Assembly: GCF_004765605.1 (NCBI RefSeq)
Contig: NZ_SRLC01000001.1
Coordinates: 372,001 to 436,000 of the forward strand
Direction of reading: 5' to 3'
DNA from: Hymenobacter aquaticus
GTDB taxonomy: Bacteria; Bacteroidota; Bacteroidia; Cytophagales; Hymenobacteraceae
DNA length: 64,000 bases
The position numbers and the translations under genes are program-made. Each line of letters opens with the position of its first letter. The stretch's first letter is position 1. Below the pieces are notes generated by a model. That model worked only from the letters and a program-made list of their open reading frames with translations. It was not told the origin of the DNA and did no database searches. Positions 22,437 through 31,757 of this stretch are shown here, piece by piece.

Positions 22437-23348
22437 ATGTCTGAAAACATAGTCTGCTTCGGCGAAATCCTGTGGGACGTGCTGCCCACCGGCAAGCAGC
22501 CCGGCGGGGCACCCTTCAACGTGGCCGTGCACCTGCACCAGCTGGGCGTGCCCGCCGCGCTGATCAGCCGCGTCGGCGACGACGAGCTGGGCACCGAGCT
22601 GCTCGACTTCATCACCAGCAAAGGCCTCAGCCCCGCCTACGTGCAGGAGGGCAAAACCCACCTGACCGGCGTAGTGAAAGCCAACGTGGACGATGCCAAC
22701 GAGGTGACTTACAAGATTGTGCACCCCGTGGCCTGGGACTACGTGCAGCACGAAGCCCGCCTCGATGCCCTGGTGGAGCAGGCCGATATGTTCGTGTTTG
22801 GCAGCCTGGCCGCCCGCAGCCCCGCCACCCGCGAAACGCTCTACCGCCTGCTGCCCCACGCCCGGTTCCGGGTGTTCGACGTGAATATGCGCCCGCCGCA
22901 CTACACCAAAGAGGTGGTGAAATACCTGCTGGGCAAGGCCGACCTGGTAAAGATGAACCACCACGAGCTCCAGGAAATCATGGGCTGGTTTGGGGCCGAA
23001 ACCGACCCGGGCGCGGCCATGCAGTGGCTGGCCGAGCGGTTTGGGCTGCAAGCCGTGTGCGTCACCTGCGGGGCCGATGGAGCCCTGCTCTGGACCGGCA
23101 ACCACCTCTACCGCGCCCCCGGCGTGCGGGTTGAGGTGAAAGACACCATCGGCAGCGGCGACTCGTTTCTGGCCGCCCTGCTCAAGGGCTGGCTGCGCGG
23201 GCAGGAGCCGGGCGAGTGCCTGCGCTTCGCCTGCGCCACCGGGGCACTGGTGGCCACTCACCTCGGGGCCACGCCCGCCTTCACCGAGGCCGACGTATAC
23301 GCGCTGACCTCACCCCCGGCCCCTCTCCTTGAAGAGAGGGGAGCCTGA
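22437..23348 (+). CDS. fructokinase (PfkB/ribokinase family)
   Basis: A 303-aa sugar kinase that would phosphorylate fructose with ATP after import. N-terminal FGEILWDVLPTGKQPGGAP is the substrate-binding signature of fructokinases. The catalytic Asp242 lies in the anion hole DTIGSGDSF, and the PfkB C-terminal pattern continues in FLAALLKGWLRG. The order HTCS, susC, susD, MFS, kinase, GH32 completes a fructan pathway. The last codons run into a GC-rich inverted repeat (from about 23310), so the true C-terminus may have been extended by that repeat. Confidence 0.93.
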   Translation: MSENIVCFGEILWDVLPTGKQPGGAPFNVAVHLHQLGVPAALISRVGDDELGTELLDFITSKGLSPAYVQEGKTHLTGVVKANVDDANEVTYKIVHPVAWDYVQHEARLDALVEQADMFVFGSLAARSPATRETLYRLLPHARFRVFDVNMRPPHYTKEVVKYLLGKADLVKMNHHELQEIMGWFGAETDPGAAMQWLAERFGLQAVCVTCGADGALLWTGNHLYRAPGVRVEVKDTIGSGDSFLAALLKGWLRGQEPGECLRFACATGALVATHLGATPAFTEADVYALTSPPAPLLEERGA

Positions 23349-23476
23349 CGCAAGCGCACAGCAAGCCGCAACGGCACAAGAAATTATGGCCATTTTCTTT
23401 AATTAATCCACCCCCAAACACCTGCGCCGCCGTGGCTCCCCTCTCCCGTGGAGAGGGGCCGGGGGTGAGGTTGCCC
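23311..23476. repeat. inverted repeat overlapping the fructokinase 3' end
   Basis: CCTCACCCCCGGCCCCTCTC on the left is complementary to GAGAGGGGCCGGGGGTGAGG on the right, about 160 bp apart, each with its own small hairpin. The left arm lies inside the kinase reading frame and supplies its last residues (SPPAPLLEERGA). Confidence 0.85.
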
Positions 23477-23481
23477 ACCCC

Positions 23482-25002
23482 ATGAAAAAGTCTTTCCTGC
23501 TGGCCTTGTCCCTGGCTTCGCTGACCCACCTCACCCAGGCCCAGACGGCTGCCCCGTTGCCGCCGGCCACGCCCCAGTACCGCCCGGCCTACCACTTCTC
23601 GCCGGCCCGGATGTGGATGAACGACCCCAACGGCATGGTCTACTCCCAGGGCGTGTACCACCTGTTTTTCCAGCACTACCCCGAAGCCATGGTGTGGGGC
23701 CCGATGCACTGGGGCCACGCCACCAGCAAAGACCTAGTGCACTGGCAGGAGCAGCCCATTGCCCTGTTTCCGGACAAGCTGGGCTGGATTTTCTCGGGCA
23801 GCGCCGTCATCGACGAAAACAACACGGCGGGCTTCGGCAAGAATGCCCTGGTGGCCATCTTCACCCACCACAACGACCCGGAGGAAAAGAAAAAAACCAA
23901 CCGCCACCAGTACCAGAGCCTGGCCTATAGCCTCGACCAGGGCCAGACCTGGACCAAGTACGCGGGCAACCCCGTGCTGCCCAACCCCGGCATTCAGGAC
24001 TTCCGCGACCCGAAAGTGAGCTGGAACACCGCCGCCGGCAAGTGGATCATGACCCTGGCCACCAAGGACCGGATTACGTTTTATTCGTCGCCCGATCTGA
24101 AAGCCTGGACCAAGGAAAGTGAGTTTGGCGAGAAGCTCGGGGCCCACGGCGGCGTGTGGGAGTGCCCCGACCTGTTTCCACTGACCCTGGACGGCAAGCA
24201 GCAGTGGGTGCTGCTGGTCAGCATCAACCCCGGCGGGCCCAACAGCGGCTCGGCCACCCAGTACTTCATCGGGCAGTTCGACGGCAAAAAGTTTACGCCC
24301 GCCAGCACCGCCACCCGGTGGGTCGACTACGGCAAGGACAACTACGCCGGCGTGACTTACGCCAATACCGGGGCGCGCCGCATTTTCCAGGGCTGGATGA
24401 GCAACTGGGAATACGCCAACCAGGTGCCCACCTCGCCCTGGCGCAACGCCATGACCGTGCCCCGGGAGCTGGCCCTGCGCAAAGTCGGCGCCGACGTGTT
24501 TCTGACTTCCCAGCCGGTACCGGAAATCGGGCGGGCCCTGACGGCTGGCAGCGTGAAGCTCCAGAACCTGACCGTGAAGCCCACCCTGGATTTGACCGGC
24601 AAGCTGCCCGGCCTGGGCGACAAGTTTCAGCTGAAAATGAGCACCCGGCAGCTCACCGATTTTGCCCTGGTGCTGGCCAACGGCCGCGGCGAGGAACTGG
24701 TCATCGGCTACGACAAAAAGGCCAATGAATATTACGTCGACCGGAGCAAGTCGGGCCTGGTGGCGTTCAGTGACAAGTTTCCCGGCCGCCACGCCGGTCC
24801 GCGCCGGGCCACCACGCCCGCCGCCGACCTCACCCTGCTCGTCGATGCCAGCTCGGTGGAAGTGTTTGCCGACCAGGGCCTGACGGCCCTCTCGGAGCTG
24901 TTTTTTCCCTCCGAGCCGTTTACAACCCTCACGGTAAAATCGGCGGCCGGCCTGAGCATCAGCGAGCTGAGCTACAGCCGGCTGGCCACGGAGGCAAAAT
25001 AG
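23482..25002 (+). CDS. GH32 fructan hydrolase (levanase/inulinase-type)
   Basis: A 506-aa secreted or periplasmic enzyme with signal peptide (KKSFLLALSLASLTHLTQAQ). Glycoside hydrolase family 32 motifs are present: WMNDPNG with nucleophile Asp48, FRDPKV with transition-state Asp near 175 and ECPDLF with acid/base Glu near 227. A five-bladed propeller is followed by a C-terminal beta-sandwich (LLVDASSVEVFADQG). It releases fructose from beta-fructans or sucrose; endo or exo mode cannot be told. Weight of context (SusCD, fructokinase) supports fructan. A terminator follows at 25056. Confidence 0.95.
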   Translation: MKKSFLLALSLASLTHLTQAQTAAPLPPATPQYRPAYHFSPARMWMNDPNGMVYSQGVYHLFFQHYPEAMVWGPMHWGHATSKDLVHWQEQPIALFPDKLGWIFSGSAVIDENNTAGFGKNALVAIFTHHNDPEEKKKTNRHQYQSLAYSLDQGQTWTKYAGNPVLPNPGIQDFRDPKVSWNTAAGKWIMTLATKDRITFYSSPDLKAWTKESEFGEKLGAHGGVWECPDLFPLTLDGKQQWVLLVSINPGGPNSGSATQYFIGQFDGKKFTPASTATRWVDYGKDNYAGVTYANTGARRIFQGWMSNWEYANQVPTSPWRNAMTVPRELALRKVGADVFLTSQPVPEIGRALTAGSVKLQNLTVKPTLDLTGKLPGLGDKFQLKMSTRQLTDFALVLANGRGEELVIGYDKKANEYYVDRSKSGLVAFSDKFPGRHAGPRRATTPAADLTLLVDASSVEVFADQGLTALSELFFPSEPFTTLTVKSAAGLSISELSYSRLATEAK

Positions 25003-25055
25003 GCCTTGCTCAATCTTCGGGAGGTAGTGACGCAGAACGAAGCTGCCGAAGAAAT

Positions 25056-25092
25056 AAAAAGCTGCTCTGGCCGGGTGCCGGGGCAGCTTTTT
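25056..25092 (+). terminator. rho-independent terminator after GH32
   Basis: AAAAAGCTGC (25056-25065) pairs with GCAGCTTTTT (25083-25092). It ends the fructan locus and argues against the upstream start at 25091 for the next gene. Confidence 0.8.
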
Positions 25093-25180
25093 GCTTTTAC
25101 AACCCGCTCTGGCAGCGGCATATTCCGATATCGATATATCCGCTACTTTTAAGGCGCAAACCACACCTTACGACCCCGCT

Positions 25181-25834
25181 ATGAGCAACCTGATTCAGTT
25201 TGTCGCCAACCACGACGACCTGTCCACCGACAAGGGATTCCAGTTCAAATTTTATTGTGATAAATGCCGTAACGGCCACATGTCGCGCTTCAGCCCCAAC
25301 AGCATCGGCATTGCCGGGGAGCTGATGCGGGCCGCGGGCAGCCTCTTCGGTGGCCACTTCTCCGACGCCGGCAACGCGGCCTACCACGTGCAGCGCGCCA
25401 TCGGGGGCAAGGCCCACGACGAAGCCCTGGAAAAAGCCGTGCAGGAAGGCAAGCAGTACTTCAAGCAGTGCACCCGCTGCGGCCACTGGGTGTGCCCCGA
25501 CGTGTGCTGGAACCACAAGGCCGGCCTCTGCGAAGACTGCGCCCCCGACGAGCACGAGGAGCTGGCCTCCCAGCAGCGCCAGGCCGCCAAAGAGCAGATC
25601 TACACCAAAACCCGGGAGCAGAACTACACCGGCAACCTCGACTTCCTCAACCAAGGCGCCGTGGTGCAGTGCTCCAACTGCCAGGCCACCCTCGACGCGG
25701 GCAAGAAGTTCTGCCCCGAGTGCGGCACGCCCAACGTGGCAGCCCAAACCAAGGAAAAGTTCTGCGCCGACTGCGGGGCCAGCGTCAAGCCCGGCCAGCG
25801 CTTCTGCGCCGAGTGCGGCAAGCCGCAGGGGTAG
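25181..25834 (+). CDS. zinc-ribbon protein
   Basis: A 217-aa protein starting at ATG 25181; a Met at 25091 falls in the terminator T-run. It carries several Cys pairs: FYCDKCRNGH, CTRCGHWVC, LCEDCAPDE, then CSNCQATL with FCPECG and FCADCGAS with FCAECG. The last four pairs make two tandem double zinc ribbons. A Gly-rich helical segment near residues 40-65 may contact a membrane. Similar cytosolic proteins are annotated only by their ribbons. ATATCGATATATC-type symmetry about 50 bp upstream may be regulatory. No specific function can be given. Confidence 0.8.
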   Translation: MSNLIQFVANHDDLSTDKGFQFKFYCDKCRNGHMSRFSPNSIGIAGELMRAAGSLFGGHFSDAGNAAYHVQRAIGGKAHDEALEKAVQEGKQYFKQCTRCGHWVCPDVCWNHKAGLCEDCAPDEHEELASQQRQAAKEQIYTKTREQNYTGNLDFLNQGAVVQCSNCQATLDAGKKFCPECGTPNVAAQTKEKFCADCGASVKPGQRFCAECGKPQG

Positions 25835-25962
25835 GTGAAGTGGTGAAGTGGTGAATGAGTGAATGAGTGAATGAGTGAAGTTTACGTTGGTGACGCCTGG
25901 CATTGCGCGGGGAATGGCCCGTTATTAACCTGTCCGGCGTCCCGTTATTTTCGCAACGTATT

Positions 25963-26012
25963 GCCAGTACACAAGAAGAGGGAGCTGCGGCTCCCTCTTC
26001 TTGTGTACTGGC
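25963..26012. terminator. long perfect hairpin between convergent genes
   Basis: A 23-bp perfect inverted repeat with a 4-nt TGCG loop; the stem contains CAAGAAGAGGGAGC. It lies between a rightward and a leftward gene and probably terminates both. The stem is unusually long and fully paired. Confidence 0.7.
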
Positions 26013-26029
26013 TACAACCAAATGGCGAC

Positions 26030-26248
26030 CTACTGGCTCGGTGCCCGTTTGGCCAGCCGGCGCAGGCCGTAGCCGGCTCCGGCGGCCAGTAGCAGGCTGA
26101 TGCCGCCATCAATGGGGGCATTGGTCGCGCCGGGCTGCGGGCCGCCGTTGCCGGGGCCCTGGGCCCGGGCTTGCTGAAACCGGCTGCCGAAAGTTACTAG
26201 CAGCAGGGTCACGAGGAAAAAGCGAAAAGAAGAAACGATATAGCGCAT
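26030..26248 (-). CDS. PID-CTERM sorting-domain protein
   Basis: A 72-aa protein starting at ATG 26248. It has a signal peptide (FRFFLVTLLLVTFGSRFQQ, cut near ARAQ), a short Gly/Pro/Asn linker and the C-terminal pattern APIDGGISLLLAAGAGYG followed by RRLAKR. That Pro-Ile-Asp motif, hydrophobic stretch and basic tail is the PID-CTERM signal known in small Bacteroidota exported proteins. The processing enzyme is unknown to me. It is 82 bp upstream of the T9SS protein gene's 3' end on the same strand. Confidence 0.8.
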   Translation of the reverse strand: MRYIVSSFRFFLVTLLLVTFGSRFQQARAQGPGNGGPQPGATNAPIDGGISLLLAAGAGYGLRRLAKRAPSQ

Positions 26249-26330
26249 GGGAAAAAGCAAAGACGATGTGAAAGAAAAAGTATCCGGTGCGCGGCGTCAG
26301 GCAGAAGCGCCGCGCACCGGATAGCCTGGT

Positions 26331-29300
26331 TTACTCAACCACCAAGCGCTTCGTAACGAGGCCCTCAGCGGTGGTCAGGCGCAGCGTGTACACGCCTTTG
26401 CTCACCCCGGTCAGCGGCAGTTGCGCGTCCTGCTGGGCGGCGCGGCCGGCGGCCAGCGTCTGGCGCCGCACCGTCTGGCCCAGGCTATTAACCAGCTCCA
26501 CCGCTACCGTCTGCTGACGCAGGGCGGCGGGCAGGCTGATAAATACAGCCTGCTGCGCCGGGTTGGGGTAGAGGCTCACTTGCTGGGCTAGCGCGGCCGG
26601 GGCCGTGGTCAGCACCTTGCTCTGGGTCAGCAGCAGCGAGAAGCGCGGGGCCTGCGAACCTGCCACGGCCGAGAACGTGTAGCTGGGCTGCTGCGCCAGG
26701 TCGACGACGGTGCCGGTCTGGGCGTCGCGCAGGTAGGCGAAGGTGGTAGCCGGCAGGTCGAGCAGGGCCGCGGCGCGCAGGGTATAACTACCGCTCTGGG
26801 CTACTTCCACCCGCAGCGGCACCAGCACGTCGGTGGTCGTCAGCGCGGGCAGGGCATTGATGGACAGACGCAGGGCGTTGCTGGTTTCGGTGGCCAGCAG
26901 CGGGGCCGCGCCGGCCGTCAGCTTGTAGGCGTCCAGGGCCGAATCGAAGCCGGGGGTGGCGGCGGCAGTAAAGTAGAGCAGCGTCTCATCGGCCGGGCCG
27001 GCGGTGCCGCGCAACTCCAGGCGCACCGAGGGATTAGTGCTGGTGCCCCGCTGGAAGATGGGCGTACGGCCGTCGGTGATGCGGGCCGCGTTGGTGAAGC
27101 TCACCTGCCCGGTGGTCGTGCCCGGGGTGCTGACGCGCACGAAGAAGCCCTGACCCAGGGCAATGGCGTCGGTGCCGCCGTTGGTGCCCACGCCGCCCGA
27201 GCCGGCTACGTAGCTGGAATAGGTGCCCGCGTACTGGCCCGTCGAGCGGTACACGTACACGGCGCCGTCCACGTTGGAGAGGCCCACCAAATCCCAGTCG
27301 ATGGGCGAGGGGTAGGGGTTGCCCAGCAGCTGCCAGCCGGTAGCATCCTGGGCCGCGGGCGTGCCGTTGGGCACCGTGCCGCGCGCCAGGCCGCCCTTCG
27401 TAATCGGGCCGTTGTTGAGCGTGCCCACGAAGTCGACGGTCTGGGAAGCGGGAATGTTGACGGTGTAGCCCCGGCCGGTTTCCAGCCCGTCGCTCAGGTC
27501 TGCCGGCGACTGGTAGCCCTTGTCGAAGTCCTTAAGGTAGTCGCCGCTGAAGCTCAGGCGGCTCTGGTCGTAGCTGAACACGGTGGGGAAGGGCGTCACC
27601 AGGCTGGGGTCGGCCGCCGAGTTGTAGGCCGGGTTCACCACGGGCGTAAAGCCGCCGGTGGTCAGGTCGGCCACGGTGCTGCCCGCCACCGGGGTGGCGT
27701 AGTGGCGGTAGCCCGCCCCACTATTTACCGAGCCGTCGATGTAACGCTGCACGGTGGCCGTGCCCAGCACCACGCTGTTGCCCACGGGCAGCACGTTGGC
27801 CGTGCCGGCCGCGCCCGACAGCAGCGTCAGGTTGCCGTTGGTGAGCACGCTGCCCCCCAGCACCAGTACCCGCTGCACCTGCACCGGCGCATTCAGCACC
27901 ACCCCGCCGGTGTTCACGGTGAGGGTGTTAAACAGCGAAGTCGTGCCGTTGATGAGCTGCGTCGCGCTGTTGGTCAGCAGCAGCTCGCCCCGGTCGTCGG
28001 CGGCGGTAGTGCCCCCGTTGTTGGTGAAGTTGCCGTTCAGCGACAGCACGCTGTTAGTGGCAATGGTAAAGCGGGCCCCGCTGCCCAGCGTCAGATTGTT
28101 GGCAAACTGCGGCCCGGTTACTACCGGGTCGTTGGCGGTATCCGGAATGGTCACGTCGTCGGTGGCGGTGGGTACCTGGGCCGGGCTCCAGTTGGCGGCT
28201 CTGCCCCAGTTGGTATCCACGGCGCCGGTCCAGGTGAGGCCGCTTACGGCGGGCGTGAGCAGGGCGGCCAGGCCCGTCAGGTTCGAGCCGCTGCCGATGA
28301 CGCCCAGCTGGTTGAACGCGCCCGTGGTCAGGCTCACTTCCCACAGCGACTCATTAGCCACGCCGCTGGGCGCCGCCGCCGCGAAGGCCGTGTTGGCGGG
28401 CGTAGCGGGAGTCGACAGGTCGGAGTAAATGTCGAATTCAACCCCGGTGGTGGTGTTTACCGTGATATTGGAACTGCCCAGCGTGGTGTTGGCGCCCGTG
28501 TTGGGGTTGCTGAAAATAACCACCTGGTTGGTGCTCTGGTCGTAGCCGTAGAGCGTGGTGCCGGTGGCCGCGTTGTTGTCGTTGTTGGTGTAGGCGGCTG
28601 CCGTCAGGGCCCGGCCCGTCACGCCGTCCACGATTACCACGCCGTCGGCCGGGTTCACGCGGTAGTTGTTGCCGTTGCTGCCCACGATGCGGATCCGGTC
28701 GGCGGCGGGGTTAAAGTCGAAGCCGATGCCGTTGAAGGCGGTGGTCCCGGTGCCCAGCGCATAAGCGCCCGGGCTGCCCACGGCCGTCAGCGCCCCGGTG
28801 CTCAGGTTCAGGGTGTAGAGCTGGCCGGTCTGAGCCGCGGCGTTGTAGCCCAGGGCAAACAGCTGCCCGTCCAGGGGGCGGAAATCAATGCCGGCCAGCA
28901 CCTGGGAGCCGTCGGTGGGCAGGCCGGTGATGTTGACCGCCGTGCGAATCACGTTGGGCCGGCCCGAGTCGAACGACACGAGGTTGCCGCCGGCGACGCC
29001 GTAGAGCAGCCGGCCGGTGAGGGCGGCCGTGGCGTTGGCGCCTTCCAGCAGCGCCGAAACGTCGCGCACCGGTATGCCCAGCCCGATAACGCCCACGGCC
29101 GAGGCCGCGCCGGTGGTGGGGCTCAGCGCGTACAGGGTGCTGAACGAGGCCGTGGTGGTGGCGGCGTCGGCATTGGACACCAGGAAGCCCCGGTTGGTCT
29201 GGGTGGCCGCGTCGAAGTAGAAGTCTAGGTCATTTACCGCGCCGCTGCTGGGCAGCAGGCCCGCCGTCCCGAAGGCCGAGAGCTGGCCCGCGTTGGGGTT

Positions 29301-30812
29301 GCTCTGGGTAAAGAGCTGGTTGCGGGCGTCGTCGATGTCGAAGAGCGTGGTGCTGGTGCTGCCGGGGTAGGAGTTGGTGTAGGCCACGGCCCCGATGGTG
29401 GGCGTGCCGGTGGCCCCGCTCACGAAGTTCAGGTTGCCGTCGGTGGCCGCCACGGCGCCGTTGTTGGGGTTGAGGCGGTAGTTGCGCGTGTTCAGCCCCG
29501 TCACCCGGATGCGGTCCACGGTGGGGTTGAAGTCGAAGCCCACCGCGTTGACGGCCTCAAGCGTCGAGCCCAGGTCCAGGGTAGTCGGGCCGGCGCCCAC
29601 GGCCGTGGCTACGGCCGTGGCGCGGTTGATAATGTAGAGCCGCGACTCACCGTTGGCGGGGTTGTAGCCCAGGCCAAACAGCTGGCCGGTGTTGGGCCGG
29701 AAGTCGGTGCCCACCAGCGTCTGGCCGGCGCTCAGGCCGGTAATGGCCGTGGAGGACAGCAGAAAGTCGGGCCGGCCGGAGTTAAACGAAATCAGGTTGC
29801 CGGTCGGCGTCACGGCGTAGAGCAGCTGCCCGCTGGGGGCCGGGGCGGTCCGGTCGATGCGAATGGCAATGTCGGTGATGCCGGGGGCCGGGTTGGCGTT
29901 GGTGGGTGGGTCGAAGGGGCTGCCGCCGCCCACGCCGCCTTCCAGCGTCACGGTGCCGTCGCCCAGGTTCAGGGCATACACGGCCGTGACAAACTGCCCG
30001 GCCCGCGTGGGCTCCGGGTCGGGGCCGTTGATGCTCAAATAGGCTTTCTGGACGCGGGTAGTGGGGTTGGTAAAGATGTCCAGGTCGGTGCTGACACCGG
30101 GCGTGTTCAGCGGAATCGGGGTCTTGATGGTCGTGGTCGTGTTCAGCTTGCCGTCGTTGGGCGGGTTCTGAATCGTGAGCAGGGAGCGTTCCTCATCCAC
30201 GCTGTAGAGCACGGTAGCCGTCGAGCCGATAAAGCTGTTGGTATACGCCACCGAGCCGATAAACGGGTTCTGGCCGAAGTTGGCGTCGCCGGCGTTGTAG
30301 GCCAGTGCGCCATCGGGCGTTACGGTGCCGTCGTTGGGGTTCAGGCGCAGGTTCTGGTCGTTGGTGCTCACCACCCGGATGCGGTCCACGGTGGGGTTGA
30401 AGTCGAAGCCGATCCGGTCGAGGTTCGTGCCCAGGTTCAGGGAGTTGGCGCCGCCCACGGCCGTAGCCGGCACCTGCGTCACGGCCAGCGGACTTTCGTA
30501 GTTGAGGGTGTAAAGCTGGGCCTGCTGGGCCGTGGCGTTGTAGCCCAGGGCAAACAGCTGCCCGGTCGCGGGCCGGAAGTCGATGCCCACCAGCACCTGC
30601 CCCGCCGTTACGCCGACGATAGTCTTGCGGCTGCGCACGGTGGGGTTGGCGATGTCAACCGAGGTCAGGTCGGTGCCGGATAAGCCAAAAACGGTCTGGG
30701 CCGTGGCGGCGGGGCTGCCCGTGAGCAGCAGCGCGGCCCCCAGCGCGGCACCGCGCAGCCAGGAAGGCAAGCCAGAAGTACGCGCCGGAGGCGGGAGTAG
30801 GGGTAGAGGCAT
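26331..30812 (-). CDS. large T9SS-secreted protein with DUF4394 repeats
   Basis: A 1493-aa exported protein. The signal peptide (LRGAALGAALLLTGSPAATA) is followed by three copies of a DUF4394-type domain of about 290 residues. Each shows GxDFRPxxGQLFALGYN, a GFDFNPTVDRIRVV segment and AYTN-S/N turns (starts near residues 40, 335 and 628). After about residue 860 come a beta-rich stretch with TWTGAVDTNWGRAANWSP and a fibre-like region. The terminal domain has SLYPNPAQQ and KGVYTLRLTTAEG ending in KRLVVE, the type A sorting signal of the type IX secretion system. It is probably surface-attached or released; its ligand is unknown. Confidence 0.9.
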   Translation of the reverse strand: MPLPLLPPPARTSGLPSWLRGAALGAALLLTGSPAATAQTVFGLSGTDLTSVDIANPTVRSRKTIVGVTAGQVLVGIDFRPATGQLFALGYNATAQQAQLYTLNYESPLAVTQVPATAVGGANSLNLGTNLDRIGFDFNPTVDRIRVVSTNDQNLRLNPNDGTVTPDGALAYNAGDANFGQNPFIGSVAYTNSFIGSTATVLYSVDEERSLLTIQNPPNDGKLNTTTTIKTPIPLNTPGVSTDLDIFTNPTTRVQKAYLSINGPDPEPTRAGQFVTAVYALNLGDGTVTLEGGVGGGSPFDPPTNANPAPGITDIAIRIDRTAPAPSGQLLYAVTPTGNLISFNSGRPDFLLSSTAITGLSAGQTLVGTDFRPNTGQLFGLGYNPANGESRLYIINRATAVATAVGAGPTTLDLGSTLEAVNAVGFDFNPTVDRIRVTGLNTRNYRLNPNNGAVAATDGNLNFVSGATGTPTIGAVAYTNSYPGSTSTTLFDIDDARNQLFTQSNPNAGQLSAFGTAGLLPSSGAVNDLDFYFDAATQTNRGFLVSNADAATTTASFSTLYALSPTTGAASAVGVIGLGIPVRDVSALLEGANATAALTGRLLYGVAGGNLVSFDSGRPNVIRTAVNITGLPTDGSQVLAGIDFRPLDGQLFALGYNAAAQTGQLYTLNLSTGALTAVGSPGAYALGTGTTAFNGIGFDFNPAADRIRIVGSNGNNYRVNPADGVVIVDGVTGRALTAAAYTNNDNNAATGTTLYGYDQSTNQVVIFSNPNTGANTTLGSSNITVNTTTGVEFDIYSDLSTPATPANTAFAAAAPSGVANESLWEVSLTTGAFNQLGVIGSGSNLTGLAALLTPAVSGLTWTGAVDTNWGRAANWSPAQVPTATDDVTIPDTANDPVVTGPQFANNLTLGSGARFTIATNSVLSLNGNFTNNGGTTAADDRGELLLTNSATQLINGTTSLFNTLTVNTGGVVLNAPVQVQRVLVLGGSVLTNGNLTLLSGAAGTANVLPVGNSVVLGTATVQRYIDGSVNSGAGYRHYATPVAGSTVADLTTGGFTPVVNPAYNSAADPSLVTPFPTVFSYDQSRLSFSGDYLKDFDKGYQSPADLSDGLETGRGYTVNIPASQTVDFVGTLNNGPITKGGLARGTVPNGTPAAQDATGWQLLGNPYPSPIDWDLVGLSNVDGAVYVYRSTGQYAGTYSSYVAGSGGVGTNGGTDAIALGQGFFVRVSTPGTTTGQVSFTNAARITDGRTPIFQRGTSTNPSVRLELRGTAGPADETLLYFTAAATPGFDSALDAYKLTAGAAPLLATETSNALRLSINALPALTTTDVLVPLRVEVAQSGSYTLRAAALLDLPATTFAYLRDAQTGTVVDLAQQPSYTFSAVAGSQAPRFSLLLTQSKVLTTAPAALAQQVSLYPNPAQQAVFISLPAALRQQTVAVELVNSLGQTVRRQTLAAGRAAQQDAQLPLTGVSKGVYTLRLTTAEGLVTKRLVVE

Positions 30813-31032
30813 CAGCGAACAGAATAGAGGTGAAAGGATGAAAAGAACGGTTGCCCGCGGGCAGTAGAAGAGCTACGGAAGCGCGGTAGATATTGGATTG
30901 CGAAAAAAGGATTAAAAATAGATTAATATGCTGAAAATCAGGATGAGCTTAGCGGCCAGGGCGGGGGCGCCGGCAATCCATTGCCGCTGGCCTGCGTACA
31001 CCGGGCAGGAGTCCGTCATTCTTTGCCTTGCC

Positions 31033-31503
31033 ATGTCGTTAGTTTCCTGTCTTCGCCCGGCCGCCGCGCTGGTGCTGCTCGTGGCCCCCGCCTGTAGCTT
31101 CGATTTGAATGAGCGCCCCAATGCCGGGAGCATTACCACGGATGAGCCCGTGGCGGCCGCCTTGCAGGACGTGCGCTGGGAGCTGCGGGAGCTGGGCGGG
31201 CAGCCCGCGCCCCGCACCGAGCGCCGCCCGTTTCTGCTGCTGCGCAACAACCGCCCCCGGGTAGAGGGCCGGGCCGCCTGCAACCAGTTCTCGGGCCCCT
31301 ACACCCTGGCCGAGCGGGGCCGCCTGCGCCTGGGCCCCCTGGTCACGACCCGCAGCGCCTGCCCCGACCTGGCCGCCGAGGGCGCCTTCCTGCAAGCCCT
31401 CAACCAGGCCCAGCACTACCGGCTCAGCCGCAACACCCTGACCCTCTACGCCGCCGACACCCTCGGCACCCCCCTAGCCCGGCTGGAAGCGGTGAATGAG
31501 TGA
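31033..31503 (+). CDS. META-domain lipoprotein
   Basis: A 156-aa protein starting at ATG 31033 (an earlier Met at 30928 lacks a signal peptide). LVLLVAPAC gives a lipobox Cys. The following META/HslJ-like domain shows WELRELGGQPAP, FLLLRNNRPRVEGRAACNQF, LGPLVTTRSACPD and a closing LTLYAAD. The Cys in AACNQF and RSACPD are a usual pair. HslJ relatives concern envelope stress in E. coli, but the function is unclear. Its stop codon lies inside the first GTGAATGA repeat of the next hairpin. Confidence 0.85.
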   Translation: MSLVSCLRPAAALVLLVAPACSFDLNERPNAGSITTDEPVAAALQDVRWELRELGGQPAPRTERRPFLLLRNNRPRVEGRAACNQFSGPYTLAERGRLRLGPLVTTRSACPDLAAEGAFLQALNQAQHYRLSRNTLTLYAADTLGTPLARLEAVNE

Positions 31504-31742
31504 ATGAGTGAATGAGTGAGGTGGTCGTTCAACGCCCGTGGGTCATTGCGAGCTTGCGAAGCAGTCCGTCCGCTGCTGGTGACCAATGATCTTTTACCAA
31601 AAAGCCCTTTATCGGTGATTCGATAAAGGGCTTTTCACATCAGGAGGCTCCACACATTTCAGAGGACGGATTGCTTCGCAAGCTCACAATGACACGGGTT
31701 GTTGAACGACCACCTCACTCATTCACTCATTCACTCATTCAC
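31492..31742. repeat. composite inverted repeat between convergent genes
   Basis: Outer arms are GTGAATGA-type repeats plus GTGGTCGTTCAACG, inner arms CATTGCGAGCTTGCGAAGCA with GTCCGTCC, and the core is AAGCCCTTTATC/GATAAAGGGCTT. Left arm 31492-31571 and right arm 31661-31742 are complementary over about 80 nt. It seems to be one dispersed element set inside a short-repeat hairpin. Confidence 0.9.
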
Positions 31743-31757
31743 CGCTTCACTCATTCA

